Source: Aquirhabdus sp. (GTDB taxonomy: Bacteria > Pseudomonadota > Gammaproteobacteria > Pseudomonadales > Moraxellaceae). Taken from it: a stretch of DNA of 64,000 bases. Under the pieces are notes generated by a model that had not been told where the DNA came from, did no database searches, and saw only the letters and a program-made list of their open reading frames with translations. Position numbers and translations under genes: made by a program. Location of the stretch: NCBI GenBank assembly GCA_030149815.1, contig JASLHI010000048.1, positions 42,833-106,832 on the forward strand, in the 5' to 3' direction. Shown here one piece after another: positions 8,635 to 17,538 of this stretch (within the stretch, counting starts at the first letter, position 1; each line of letters starts with the position of its first letter).

Positions 8635-8667
8635 CCGTCAGTTCTTTGAAAAAAAAGCTAATTCTAC

Positions 8668-8702
8668 AAAAAATCCCATCAATTCGATGGGATTTTTTGT
8701 TT
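8668..8702 (+). terminator. bidirectional intrinsic terminator
   Basis: A 13-bp stem (8668-8680 with 8686-8698) with A-tract on the left and T-tract on the right. It can end the secreted-protein gene on plus and the Mpo1-like gene on minus. Confidence 0.88.
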
Positions 8703-8717
8703 TCATGCGGTTTAAGT

Positions 8718-9167
8718 TTAGAGCGCTATATTGAGTTTCTTTGCAAGAGCATCTGCACACCATGCTGGACCAATTAGTAGGAATTGTAAATCTTTAAAGA
8801 AGGAAGGTTTTTTTCCTTCGACTTTATGTCCATAAAACTGACCAATCCAGCCTAATATAAATAGCCCAATATAAAATAGAAGTGGAGCAATCGGTGACAA
8901 TGTGAGCAAGGGGTCAGATATTGTCCAGATGATGATTACAATCAGCATTGAGAACAATGACATTAGTAGAAAGAGAACACGTGATAGGCGAGCATAGAAA
9001 GCCATAGCCAATATTAAGCTAATGAGTGCAGCTATCGGACTTAAACTCCAAAGAATGCCGATTACGCATACAGTAATCAAAGGAACGCATATCCAATGAA
9101 GTTTCTTATTGACTGGATTTTGGTGACTGACACTGTATTCTGATAGCCAGTTTTGCAATGTGCGCAT
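8718..9167 (-). CDS. DUF962/Mpo1-like integral membrane protein
   Basis: Inner-membrane protein of 149 residues with about four hydrophobic segments. It shows the conserved signature of the DUF962 family, whose yeast member Mpo1 is an iron-dependent 2-hydroxy fatty acid dioxygenase: SEYSVSHQNPVNKKLHWI at the N-terminus (H15, H24), then QFYGHKVEGKKPSFF near residue 114 and LIGPAW at the end. These histidines are the likely iron ligands. Oxidation of 2-hydroxy fatty acids is known for the yeast protein and only inferred here. It has its own start and stop signals and no operon partner. Family call is firm; substrate is not. Confidence 0.82.
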   Translation of the reverse strand: MRTLQNWLSEYSVSHQNPVNKKLHWICVPLITVCVIGILWSLSPIAALISLILAMAFYARLSRVLFLLMSLFSMLIVIIIWTISDPLLTLSPIAPLLFYIGLFILGWIGQFYGHKVEGKKPSFFKDLQFLLIGPAWCADALAKKLNIAL

Positions 9168-9220
9168 TTTTGTAACCGTATTTTATAAATATTATGAGAG
9201 AAGAGTAGCATATCAGAAAT

Positions 9221-9248
9221 AAAAAAACCGCCATTGATGATGGCGGTT
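9221..9248 (-). terminator. intrinsic terminator after rlpA
   Basis: AACCGCCA / TGGCGGTT stem (9226-9233 with 9241-9248); on the minus strand it is followed by a run of T (complement of 9221-9227). Confidence 0.87.
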
Positions 9249-9295
9249 CTTGGGCATAGATAATATTTCATCTAAGCTAATATGGAAGTCTTATC

Positions 9296-9928
9296 TTAAT
9301 TTGGTTCAGCAACACGTTCGATGGTGACGTTGCCCATGCCTTTATTGACCATGCCTAGTTTTTCGGCAGCAGCATAAGAAAGGTCAAGGATGCGGTTACC
9401 TGAATATGGACCACGGTCGTTTACTTTAACAATTACGCTTTTACCGTTATCTTTATTGGTGACACGGATAAAACAAGAAAGTGGAAGTGAGCGGTGAGCT
9501 GCAGTCATCGCATTCATATCAAAACGTTCGCCAGTTGCAGTTTTACGACCATTGAATTGGTGACCATACCAAGATGCGATACCTGTTTGTTTGAATTTAC
9601 GAACAGTATCACTTGCAACAGAACTTAAACGGTCTAAAACGCTGAGATTGCTATCTTGGTCATTGTTGGTATCACTATCAGTTGCTTTGGTGATATTACT
9701 AACAGATGTCGAGTCAGTGCTGGATTGTGCTGCCAAAGTATTTGGAGTTGCTGAGAGTGCTAATGAATTTGCTGTGATAGTTTGGCTGTCGCGGTTTAAC
9801 GCTGATGATGCAAGAGTTGGCACGTCGAAAGGCGTCGTCAATGATTGAGACGGAACGAGCTCCGCGCGAGCAGTCGCGCTGAGAGATACTAGAATTGCAA
9901 TCGTGGTCAGTGTTATTCGCATAGTCAT
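9296..9928 (-). CDS. rlpA: RlpA-like septal/rare lipoprotein A family protein
   Basis: Exported protein of 210 residues (208 if the second ATG at 9922 is used; GAGG fits that one slightly better). The signal peptide ends ARA around residue 22. A low-complexity Ser/Thr/Asp linker leads into a double-psi beta-barrel domain: GIASWYGHQFNGRKTATGE, then NDRGPYSGNRILDLSYAAA. This is the RlpA domain, which in Pseudomonas acts as a lytic transglycosylase on glycan strands lacking stem peptides. There is no lipobox and no C-terminal SPOR domain, so septal targeting by denuded glycan is not evident. It is the last gene of the rodA-mltB-rlpA series and is followed by a terminator. Confidence 0.88.
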   Translation of the reverse strand: MTMRITLTTIAILVSLSATARAELVPSQSLTTPFDVPTLASSALNRDSQTITANSLALSATPNTLAAQSSTDSTSVSNITKATDSDTNNDQDSNLSVLDRLSSVASDTVRKFKQTGIASWYGHQFNGRKTATGERFDMNAMTAAHRSLPLSCFIRVTNKDNGKSVIVKVNDRGPYSGNRILDLSYAAAEKLGMVNKGMGNVTIERVAEPN

Positions 9929-10168
9929 TTTCCTCTGAATGGCAATTTATTGATGCTTTTGCATCTACCATTTTCAAGTTTGGCTAAATATAAAATTTAC
10001 TAATGTGTGAACATCCTAATGCGCAAAATTCGATTTGTCTAAAAAAATGCCGAAATATAGGAAGTCTTTACCTAAATGCATTAAATTTGATTGAAAAATA
10101 ACCTTAATTGTATCTAATTATTTCAAAAACACGTTTTGAAATACTTTTGGAATGAAAAATGACCAATT

Positions 10169-11206
10169 TTAGGGTGTTTTTGACGTTTCAGGTTTGATTT
10201 CAGGCTTAGCTTCTATCTGATTCAGGCTATTTTCTCTAATCGCTGCGCCGAGTTGCCACACAGCTGTTGCATAGAGGCGGCTGCGATTATAAGTCGTAAT
10301 CACTTGGTAGTTTGGGTAGGTAAACCAATACAGTGGTCCTTTGTCTCCCATCAGGCGAACGCCATTGACAAGGTCTGTGGGAGCAACAGGCGCGCTAATG
10401 GGTGTTAGACCTAGGGCAAATAACTCAGAAGCTGGACGTGGCTGCGTAAGATCCTTTGAAATGACCAGATTGTCATCGGTTCCTGCATATTTTGCACGGT
10501 AACCAATAGGTTTACCTTTTTGCCAACCATGTGCTGCTAAATAGTTGGCGACTGAGCCAATTGCATCGATAGCGCTATTATTCAGATCAATATATCCACT
10601 ACCGTCAAAATCGACGCCATACTTCACAATATTACTTGGCATAAACTGTGGATAGCCGATTGCACCCGCATAAGATGACTTCATGGTCGTTGGATTTATT
10701 TTTTGATCACGACAATAGACTAAGTATTCAGCCAGTTCTTGTTTGAAGTATTCAGGTCGACGAGTATCTTTGAATGCTAAAGTCGATAGTGCGTCTAGTG
10801 CTTGATATGAGCCTTTATGACCACCAAAGCCTGTCTCAACGCCTAGGATACCTAAAATAATTTCTTGCGGCACACCATAGGTATTTTCCGCACGTTTAAG
10901 CGCTTCAGAATAAGTAGTCTGGAATGCAATTCCTTTGCTAATCGTTGCAGGAGTCACGAATTGAGGTTGGTAGTCATACCATTCTTTACTTTCCCCAGGC
11001 TTTGCCATGATCGAGAGAATGCTGGGCTGTAAATGTGCATTGATCATGATGTTGTCAACTTCAATCGGAGTAAACTGATATTGATTGACCATTTGATCAC
11101 GGAAAGCAGAATAAGTCGGATCGGTGTCAAAGTCACCCGCATAGGCGAAAGAGCAAGCGCTAATCGTTGATGTTAAGGCAATATTAATAAAAAATTGTTT
11201 ATTCAC
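10169..11206 (-). CDS. mltB: membrane-bound lytic murein transglycosylase B-type
   Basis: Periplasmic lytic transglycosylase of 345 residues, family 3 (SLT_2/MltB). It cleaves the MurNAc-GlcNAc bond to give anhydromuropeptides. The signal sequence ends around FAYAG; no lipobox cysteine is at the cleavage site (C18 sits within a hydrophobic stretch), so a soluble periplasmic form is possible. The catalytic glutamate is E124 in GVETGFGG. Further family motifs are SYAGAIGYPQFMPS and FDGSGYIDL. The start is GTG at 11206 with AAGGA upstream. It sits between rodA and rlpA, a common cell-wall arrangement. Confidence 0.94.
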   Translation of the reverse strand: MNKQFFINIALTSTISACSFAYAGDFDTDPTYSAFRDQMVNQYQFTPIEVDNIMINAHLQPSILSIMAKPGESKEWYDYQPQFVTPATISKGIAFQTTYSEALKRAENTYGVPQEIILGILGVETGFGGHKGSYQALDALSTLAFKDTRRPEYFKQELAEYLVYCRDQKINPTTMKSSYAGAIGYPQFMPSNIVKYGVDFDGSGYIDLNNSAIDAIGSVANYLAAHGWQKGKPIGYRAKYAGTDDNLVISKDLTQPRPASELFALGLTPISAPVAPTDLVNGVRLMGDKGPLYWFTYPNYQVITTYNRSRLYATAVWQLGAAIRENSLNQIEAKPEIKPETSKTP

Positions 11207-11274
11207 GAGAGATGTCCTTTAAAAGCAATACAACCATCTTCTTTTCAGTATGCTCTAAGCATAAATAGATATTG

Positions 11275-12414
11275 TTAACGATGTGTGCGAATGGACATCA
11301 GCAAGCCAAATCCACTCATTAATGTAATCAGTGCAGTTCCGCCGTAACTAATGAACGGTAATGGAACACCAACGACAGGAAGAATACCACTGACCATTCC
11401 AACATTCACAAAAACATAGACAAAAAACGACATTGCAATTGCACCTGCTAATAATCGTCCATAGGTGTTGTTGGTTTGGAAAGCGATGAATAGAGCACGG
11501 CCGACTAGTGCACTGTAGAGCAGGAGTAGTAAGGAGACACCAATGAGTCCAAACTCCTCAGAGAACGCAGCAATAATAAAGTCTGTATGACCTTCTGGTA
11601 AGAATTGCAAATGTGATTGTGTTCCGTGCAAATAACCTTTGCCCATGAAGCCGCCAGAGCCAATCGCAGTTTTTGATTGGATAATGTTCCAGCCAGTGCC
11701 TAATGCATCCGCTTTGGGATCAATGAGAGTCAGAACACGTTGCTTTTGATAGTCATGCAGCAAAAATTCCCATGCAATTGGCAGAATGGCTCCGAGTGCT
11801 GCAATAAAGCTACCGATCATCCACCATGGAAGCCCCGCCAAGAACAGCACAAAAAAACCACTGGCACTGACGAGAAGTGCAGTCCCGAGGTCAGGTTGTT
11901 TAGCAATTAAAGCCGCAGGAACGATAATAATCATGAGTGCAGTGAGCACTACACGCCAATTTGGGGGGAGTGTTCTATTTGATAGGTACCATGCCATCAT
12001 CATGGGCATAGCGAGTTTAAGAAATTCTGAAGGCTGAAAGCGAATGCCACCAAATCCTAACCAGCGTCGTGCACCTAAGGAAACTTGTCCAACGAGTGCA
12101 ACCATGATGAGCAGTACGAGACCGATGCCAAAAAACCATGGCGAAAAGGCTTGATACATTTTTGGTGGTACTTGCGCCAAGGTGATCATGACAACAAATG
12201 CCATGCTAAAGCTAATGGCTTGTCGAGTCACCATGCCAACATCTTGCCCTGAGGCGCTATAAAGCACCACAAGACCAAATACTGTTGCAATAAATAAGAG
12301 ACCGAGCAACCAAGGATCAAGATGCATACGCGTCCAACGCCCTGGTTGCATTTGCATTGTTGTGCCATCGCGTGGCGCATAGCGCAAGAAACGATAGTGA
12401 TGATAATCAGACAT
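11275..12414 (-). CDS. rodA: rod-shape SEDS peptidoglycan glycosyltransferase RodA
   Basis: Polytopic inner-membrane glycosyltransferase of 379 residues that polymerises lipid II in the elongasome together with PBP2 and MreB. Around ten hydrophobic segments are present. SEDS family motifs include AIGSGGFMGKGYLHGTQS, LPEGHTDFI, EEFGL and, near the C-terminus, GVPLPFISYGGTAL. ATG at 12414 is taken as start; an in-frame TTG two codons upstream is possible. Length fits E. coli RodA (370). The gene lies 36 bases after the tandem unknown paralogues and 68 bases before mltB, all on the minus strand, so one transcript is possible. Confidence 0.95.
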   Translation of the reverse strand: MSDYHHYRFLRYAPRDGTTMQMQPGRWTRMHLDPWLLGLLFIATVFGLVVLYSASGQDVGMVTRQAISFSMAFVVMITLAQVPPKMYQAFSPWFFGIGLVLLIMVALVGQVSLGARRWLGFGGIRFQPSEFLKLAMPMMMAWYLSNRTLPPNWRVVLTALMIIIVPAALIAKQPDLGTALLVSASGFFVLFLAGLPWWMIGSFIAALGAILPIAWEFLLHDYQKQRVLTLIDPKADALGTGWNIIQSKTAIGSGGFMGKGYLHGTQSHLQFLPEGHTDFIIAAFSEEFGLIGVSLLLLLYSALVGRALFIAFQTNNTYGRLLAGAIAMSFFVYVFVNVGMVSGILPVVGVPLPFISYGGTALITLMSGFGLLMSIRTHR

Positions 12415-12450
12415 TAGCAACGACCTAAAGGCACAACATGGAGTCCATCA

Positions 12451-13116
12451 TTAGTTAGCGGTGTAGATCAAGCTATCATAATGTTGAGTAAACGCTTCAA
12501 GTTCAACTTGATTCAAACTTGGAATGAGTTTGTCAATTGCAACGTGAACTGCTTTGGTAATACCGCTTTGTGCGAGTGATGATGCTTTACGCTTGAACAT
12601 TCCTAAATCTAAAGTCTTATTAAAGTCTTCCATGAAATGTTTAATCATGACATCGTTAAATGCTTTAAATTGAGTCGCTAGAGCAGGTTTTGCGGCTTTG
12701 CCTTCACCCGCAGCAACCATCGCAAAAGATGCTTTCATTTGTGAGAGTAAACTGTCTGGCAAAACTGTCCCAACGCGAAGTTGACCATCTTTGATGTTGG
12801 TACTTAATGCTAAAAACTCTGTAGATTTCACAACATTCTCATCAGTATCTTTGTTGAGTAATTGTTTCATCAATACATGGACAGTGCTTTTAATGAAGTT
12901 TGAAAGTTTTTCCATCGTGTCGCGTTTGTCACTTTCTGGCAACATGTGAACGAGTTTAATGAGTAACGTGTCGATGAGTTCATCGGTAATACCTAATGAT
13001 ACGAGGTCACGAACAATGTACATAGGTTCGCCGCTGGTTTGTTGTGCGCGAGTATGTGCATTTTCAATGTGAGTTTGAAGGCCGGCGGATGGTATAAAAC
13101 CAAAGTAAGCGGTCAT
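12451..13116 (-). CDS. unknown protein, tandem paralogue A
   Basis: Protein of 221 residues with no signal peptide or obvious membrane span, predicted mostly helical. It is a clear paralogue of the neighbour at 13263-13931 along its whole length: both begin MTAYFGF.PS and share VSLG..DELID, SDK..TMEKLS.FI.ST, LDLG.FKR and KLIP.LN..ELE.F..HYDSL. The start at 13116 is set by this match and by GAGGAA 8-9 bases upstream. The frame continues another 31 codons upstream, but that leader is unlike the paralogue. I do not recognise the family. It lies just ahead of rodA, which may mean co-transcription but says little about function. Confidence 0.75.
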   Translation of the reverse strand: MTAYFGFIPSAGLQTHIENAHTRAQQTSGEPMYIVRDLVSLGITDELIDTLLIKLVHMLPESDKRDTMEKLSNFIKSTVHVLMKQLLNKDTDENVVKSTEFLALSTNIKDGQLRVGTVLPDSLLSQMKASFAMVAAGEGKAAKPALATQFKAFNDVMIKHFMEDFNKTLDLGMFKRKASSLAQSGITKAVHVAIDKLIPSLNQVELEAFTQHYDSLIYTAN

Positions 13117-13262
13117 TAGATATTCCTCGTTATTACCGTTGTTATCAAAAAGAACGTGTTGAATAAACTGATTTTGGCTTTCAACGAATTGAAAGAAAAA
13201 TGCCGCCATATCTTAACGCATTTATCTTCAGGATGAGTGTTGTTCATGGTTCTTTTTGAGGA

Positions 13263-13931
13263 TTAGTCTGCGAGATACAATAAAGAGTCATAGTGTTTCG
13301 CAAAAATTTCTAACTCCTCTCGATTTAGATTCGGTATGAGTTTGTGGATTGCAAAATGTATGGCTTTGGTTGTGGCATTTTGGGCGAGTGCCATTGCGTT
13401 ACGTTTAAAAAAGCCTAAATCTAATGATGCGCAAAAATCGGTGATAAAGTGCTTGATGCATTGATCGGCAAGTTGTTTTTGCAGGGTAATGAGCTCTGGT
13501 CTGATTGTTGCTGTGCCTTCATCTGTTTGTGCTTGAGCAAATAAAGCTTTAAGTCTAATGATTAAGTCATCATTAATCATACAACCAACTTTAAACTCAT
13601 TACTTTTGGTATGTGTACTGATGGTCAAAAAACTAACTGATTTTAAGACTCGTGCATTGTCTTCTTTTCCCAGTAGTTGCTTGAGTAGGGTTTGCATGGT
13701 GCTGCGAATAAAGCTGGATAATTTCTCCATGGTCTCTTTCTTGTCGCTTGCAGGGAGTATTCGAGCGAGTTGGGTCAGAGCGGCATCAATCAGTTCATCG
13801 TTAAGACCAAGCGAAACTTTATCTCGAATTAAGTAAAGTGGTTCATTGGTATTTTCTTTTGCGAGTCGAAGTGCTGTTTCGATATTATTTTTTAGCGTTT
13901 CTGAAGGTGTAAAACCAAAATAAGCAGTCAT
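13263..13931 (-). CDS. unknown protein, tandem paralogue B
   Basis: Protein of 222 residues, within one residue of the length of paralogue A. It is cytoplasmic by appearance, helical, and without known motifs. AAGGAA lies ahead of the ATG. Conserved blocks shared with paralogue A are spread evenly, which suggests an old tandem duplication with both copies under selection. Differences concentrate in the middle (about residues 95-150). A mild resemblance to bacterial proteins described only as hypothetical is all I can offer. The 146-base gap to paralogue A contains no clear terminator. Confidence 0.75.
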   Translation of the reverse strand: MTAYFGFTPSETLKNNIETALRLAKENTNEPLYLIRDKVSLGLNDELIDAALTQLARILPASDKKETMEKLSSFIRSTMQTLLKQLLGKEDNARVLKSVSFLTISTHTKSNEFKVGCMINDDLIIRLKALFAQAQTDEGTATIRPELITLQKQLADQCIKHFITDFCASLDLGFFKRNAMALAQNATTKAIHFAIHKLIPNLNREELEIFAKHYDSLLYLAD

Positions 13932-14060
13932 GAAAATATTCCTTTTCTCAAAATCTCATTAGGCTGAGTTTTGTTATACATCATGATTGAATCATCAACA
14001 ATGATGTATTTGGACATTTATATCATGCACGCATTTGGGAGTTTACGGCGAGCTTTTAAA

Positions 14061-14885
14061 TTATTGTCGCGCGAGCCGAAGCACTTTGGGAAGCCATAGA
14101 GGATCAGAACTACGGCAGGGATTAATATCTAATCCACCACGACGCGTATATTGAGCGTGAATTGCAAGTTTTTCTGGTTTGAGTATTTGCCAAATATCAG
14201 AAAAAACTTGTTCTACGCACTGCTCATGAAAACCACTGTGTTGGCGATAAGAAATGAGATAAGTCAATAAACTTTCACGGCTCAGCTTTGTACCGCGATA
14301 ACGAATGAAAATCGTTCCCCAATCAGGTTGACCAGTTACTGGGCAATTACTGCGTAGTAAATTTGAGAAAAGAGTTTCTTCAACGAAATCTTGAGATGAG
14401 TCTAATTTCAAAAGCTGCGCATCAGGCTCATTTGGCGCAGGTGAAACTGTCATTTGCAAATGATCTAGACAAATACCGTCGGGCACATGTGTGCGGAGAT
14501 CATCAACATTTAACAGTTCAAATTGAATATCTGTGCCTGCGGCTTTTGATAAATCTTGGCTAACTAATTGAATGAGTGCAGTATCATCGGTGAAATGTTT
14601 AAAGTTTAAGCCATTAAAATAGAGTTTTAATGATTTTGATTCAATCAGGTTCGGTGAATGAGCTGGCACTGTGATGCGCCCAATCGCAACGATAGGCTTT
14701 CCAGTTGCATCCAACCATGACAATTCAAACACATGCCAGACGTCGACACCTGCGCTGATGAAGGCAGGTGCTGTTGCACCGAGTCCAGCACGCCCTTCGG
14801 CACGTGCAATCGGAAACAATAGTGCCGCATCGTATTGTGTTGGGTAAACTGTCGTTTGTCCTAGTGCTGAATCATGAACACTCAT
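14061..14885 (-). CDS. queF: NADPH-dependent 7-cyano-7-deazaguanine reductase
   Basis: Cytosolic enzyme of 274 residues that reduces preQ0 to preQ1 in queuosine synthesis, a nitrile-to-amine reduction. It is the long bimodular QueF type. Active-site Cys181 lies in NCPVTGQPDWG with Asp188. The substrate-binding ESKS motif is at 82-85 (SPNLIESKSLKLYFNG). Start ATG at 14885 overlaps the stop of the upstream ABC permease gene by 4 bases (ATGA), and it begins MSVHDSALGQTT as in relatives; the frame extends 30 codons further into the permease gene but that part is an artefact. Translational coupling to the exporter is likely, though no functional link is known. Confidence 0.96.
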   Translation of the reverse strand: MSVHDSALGQTTVYPTQYDAALLFPIARAEGRAGLGATAPAFISAGVDVWHVFELSWLDATGKPIVAIGRITVPAHSPNLIESKSLKLYFNGLNFKHFTDDTALIQLVSQDLSKAAGTDIQFELLNVDDLRTHVPDGICLDHLQMTVSPAPNEPDAQLLKLDSSQDFVEETLFSNLLRSNCPVTGQPDWGTIFIRYRGTKLSRESLLTYLISYRQHSGFHEQCVEQVFSDIWQILKPEKLAIHAQYTRRGGLDINPCRSSDPLWLPKVLRLARQ

Positions 14886-15655
14886 GCGCGCATTCCTGTA
14901 CCACGATGGAGTAGGCGATATGCAAAGAAATACAGCACAACACAGAACAGACTGATGATTCCCATAGATAGCCAAACATTGACATCGCTAATCCCCAAAA
15001 TACCGTAACGGAAGGCATTGACCATATAAACAATTGGGTTAATGAGAGACAATGTTTTCCAGAAAGGGGAAAGTTGATCCATCGAATAAAATACGCCACC
15101 TAAATAAGTCAGCGGAGTTAAGACGAAGGTTGGAACAATACTGACATCGTCAAACGTGCGAGCATAGACAGCATTAATAAAGCCGCCCAATGAAAATAGC
15201 ACTGCTGTAATAAACGCAGTGAAAATTACAACGCCGATGCTGTGTACGTTGAGATGGGTAAAAAATAATGATAAGAACGTAACGATAATGGCGACCAGTA
15301 AGCCACGAATCACCCCGCCCATGACAAAGCCCAATAAGACAACGTGATGTGGTACAGGGCTGACCAATAACTCTTCAATAGAACGTTGGAATTTGACGCC
15401 AAAAAAACTTGAAACTACGTTGGCGTAGCTGTTGGTAATAATTGCCATCATCACCAAACCTGGAACGATGTACTGCATATAAGTCACGCCGTGCACTGCG
15501 CGAACTTGGCTACCCACCAAATTACCAAAAATCACGAAATATAATGTCATCGTAATTGCTGGCGGTAACAGCGTTTGTTGCCAAATCCGCATAAAACGAC
15601 GAACTTCTTTGATGACAATGGTTGTAAATGCGACCCAAAGTTGTGAGCGATTCAT
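14882..15655 (-). CDS. yadH: ABC-2 type transporter permease, YadH-like
   Basis: Inner-membrane permease of 257 residues with six hydrophobic segments, ABC-2 membrane family. Features such as FGVKFQRSIEELLVSPVP and the C-terminal YLGGVFYSMDQLSPFW are typical of the YadH/NodJ group of exporters. It follows the ATPase gene after only three bases and overlaps queF by four, so the three genes form one unit. Pairing with a YadG-like ATPase points to an exporter of unknown substrate. E. coli YadGH is itself poorly defined, so the symbol reflects similarity in family, length and order. Confidence 0.88.
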   Translation of the reverse strand: MNRSQLWVAFTTIVIKEVRRFMRIWQQTLLPPAITMTLYFVIFGNLVGSQVRAVHGVTYMQYIVPGLVMMAIITNSYANVVSSFFGVKFQRSIEELLVSPVPHHVVLLGFVMGGVIRGLLVAIIVTFLSLFFTHLNVHSIGVVIFTAFITAVLFSLGGFINAVYARTFDDVSIVPTFVLTPLTYLGGVFYSMDQLSPFWKTLSLINPIVYMVNAFRYGILGISDVNVWLSMGIISLFCVVLYFFAYRLLHRGTGMRA

Positions 15656-15658
15656 GAC

Positions 15659-16588
15659 TTATCCTTTTAAATTCTTTTCAACCAAACCGACGAAGAGTTC
15701 TTCAAGTCGATTGGATTTATTACGCATACTGGAAATTAAAATGCCATGTTGACTGAGCATGCCAAACGCATCATTTAATGAATAGTTCTTTTGTAGCGAC
15801 AATTCGATCGTTTGTGGATCAGTTTGCTGGAGAGTAATTCCAGGTAAATCTAAAGCGGGAAGTGCAGCGAGTGGCTCACGTAAATCCAACACAAAAGTCT
15901 CGACATTCAAAGATGCAAGCAAGCTCTTCATGTCGGTATCTTCTTTGATCTCGCCTTTATCAATAATCGCAATGCGCTTACATAAGACTTCCGCTTCTTC
16001 GAGATAATGCGTGGTCAGAATAATCGATGTACCTTGTGCATTGAGTTCAGTTAAAAAATCCCACATCGAACGGCGTAGTTCGATATCTACACCAGCAGTT
16101 GGCTCGTCCAAAATAAGCATGCGTGGTTCATGCACCATTGCACGAGCAATCATCAATCTGCGTTTCATGCCGCCTGATAAGAGGCGAGCTTGAGAGTCAC
16201 GTTTTTCCCACAGTCCAAGTTTGACGAGGTATTTTTCTGCACGCTGCATAGCGATGTCACGAGGAATACCGTAGTAACCTGCTTGAGTGACCAGAATGTC
16301 GAATACTTTTTCGAACATACTGAAGTTAAATTCTTGAGGAACAACACCAATGCATTGTTTGGCTTTCGAAGAATCTTTATCAATGTCATAACCGAAAATG
16401 CTGACACTCCCGCTAGTTTTTAGCGTCAGTGAGCTAATGATGCTAATGGTGGTTGATTTACCTGCACCATTAGGCCCGAGCAGTGCATAAAAATCACCCG
16501 GAGCAACGGTTAGATCAATTCCTTTGAGTGCTTGAAGTCCACTGCCGTATGTTTTGGTTAAATTGCGTAGAACCAGTGCGTCCGTCAT
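15659..16588 (-). CDS. yadG: ABC transporter ATP-binding protein, YadG-like
   Basis: Cytoplasmic ATPase of 309 residues. Walker A G38PNGAGKST46, Q-loop VVPQEF (about 83-88), signature LSGGM at 137-141 and Walker B LILDEP ending in D161 E162 are all intact, followed by the H-loop LTTHYLEEAE. The C-terminal 80 residues form the extension seen in drug- or lipid-export type ATPases. It is the first gene of the yadG-yadH-queF unit. The length matches E. coli YadG (308). The substrate is unknown. Confidence 0.92.
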   Translation of the reverse strand: MTDALVLRNLTKTYGSGLQALKGIDLTVAPGDFYALLGPNGAGKSTTISIISSLTLKTSGSVSIFGYDIDKDSSKAKQCIGVVPQEFNFSMFEKVFDILVTQAGYYGIPRDIAMQRAEKYLVKLGLWEKRDSQARLLSGGMKRRLMIARAMVHEPRMLILDEPTAGVDIELRRSMWDFLTELNAQGTSIILTTHYLEEAEVLCKRIAIIDKGEIKEDTDMKSLLASLNVETFVLDLREPLAALPALDLPGITLQQTDPQTIELSLQKNYSLNDAFGMLSQHGILISSMRNKSNRLEELFVGLVEKNLKG

Positions 16589-16854
16589 GACTATCTCTCA
16601 TTTTTTACGAAAAAGTATCTCTTTGGAGATAGGTAAATACATTTGAGTAATGCGACTGACTGTCTATGAATCTTGCTGAGATTGAGTGTCAGTTTTCATT
16701 AATGATTATACTGAATAAAGTGTTTAAAAAATATTAGCTATTATTATGGATTCACGTTTTGACTATTTAGTCAGATGTAATAATCAATATCGATAAGATC
16801 ATTTTTGGCGTGATTTAGTAAGGCTGATTTTCGGCAATAAATTGCATTCCGCAC
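16589..16854. other. gene-free stretch between yadG and the tRNA promoter
   Basis: AT-rich intergenic DNA that must hold the minus-strand promoter of the yadG unit. I see no open frame, terminator or repeat worth calling. Confidence 0.5.
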
Positions 16855-16883
16855 TTTACCTTATGTGGCTTTTTGCCTATGAT
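16855..16883 (+). promoter_or_regulatory. sigma-70 promoter of tRNA-Arg
   Basis: -35 TTTACC (16855-16860), 17-base spacer, -10 TATGAT (16878-16883). A GC-rich discriminator GTGCGCC follows, as is usual for stringently controlled stable-RNA promoters. The tRNA begins 17 bases after the -10. Confidence 0.72.
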
Positions 16884-16900
16884 GTGCGCCACTTCTTAAT

Positions 16901-16977
16901 GCGCCCGTAGCTCAGATGGATAGAGTATCGGTTTCCGAAGCCGAGGGTCGTGGGTTCGACTCCCGCCGGGCGCACCA
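16901..16977 (+). tRNA. tRNA-Arg (anticodon CCG)
   Basis: Complete cloverleaf with encoded CCA. Acceptor stem GCGCCCG pairs with CGGGCGC, the D stem is GCTC/GAGT, and the anticodon arm is TCGGT-TTCCGAA-GCCGA with CCG at 16935-16937. The T arm contains GGTTCGACTCC. It reads the arginine codon CGG. It is a single tRNA gene with its own promoter. Confidence 0.97.
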
Positions 16978-16990
16978 TTCCCTTTTTAAA

Positions 16991-17410
16991 TTAACAACCT
17001 TCTAATTCCTTGTCTTTCATTTTATTTAGATTGATCAATGCTTCTTTGAGTTCATCAGTTTGGTCAGCTCTCCAGTATTTTAATCGAACTGTTCTAGTTC
17101 TTTGATCGTATTTTCTTTTGATTCCTAGGCGATCTAAATAAGCGCAATCTTTGGGGTTATTTATATTCGAGGCACTGAGACTAGATAGATTTATCGCTGG
17201 AGCAGTTTGGATCTCAGAAGACTTTATGTCTTTTTTAGCTTGAATTGCTTTTTGGTTGTTGAGACAAGGTTTGTCACTAAAAGCCATGCGCCCATTTTTG
17301 AGCTGGCATTGAAAAAATGTCGGGCTGGCAACAGCGTGGTTTCCAATGATGCTGGTGATTGTGACGATAGAGAACAAAAAGTAAGGTGTTGGATTCTTCT
17401 TGAGTTTCAT
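16991..17410 (-). CDS. DUF4124-like periplasmic protein
   Basis: Protein of 139 residues with an N-terminal signal sequence (LFSIVTITSIIGNHAVA). The mature N-terminus FFQCQLKNGRMAFSDKPC matches the DUF4124 pattern of a short beta-hairpin with paired cysteines and FSD.PC, common in small exported proteobacterial proteins. The rest is Lys-rich with one more cysteine pair (DCAYLD and the terminal GC). Function of the family is unknown. It lies 13 bases downstream of the tRNA on the opposite strand. No ribosome binding site is evident. Confidence 0.68.
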   Translation of the reverse strand: MKLKKNPTPYFLFSIVTITSIIGNHAVASPTFFQCQLKNGRMAFSDKPCLNNQKAIQAKKDIKSSEIQTAPAINLSSLSASNINNPKDCAYLDRLGIKRKYDQRTRTVRLKYWRADQTDELKEALINLNKMKDKELEGC

Positions 17411-17538
17411 TTTTTAATAAGCTTTTAGATATATTTTAAGATAAGTGTGTTTTGTATTTTCATTAAAATACTTTTGTGAATCTTTATATGATGTAGAACG
17501 TGCCTAATTATAGTATGGATTTATGTGGTTTCAATAAC

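Noticed and set aside
13117..13209. N-terminal extension of tandem paralogue A (31 codons)
   Set aside because: It is unlike paralogue B, and a good ribosome site precedes the shared MTAYFGF start.
14886..14975. Thirty-codon upstream extension of queF
   Set aside because: It reads through the end of the permease gene in another frame; ATG 14885 with ATGA overlap gives the standard protein.
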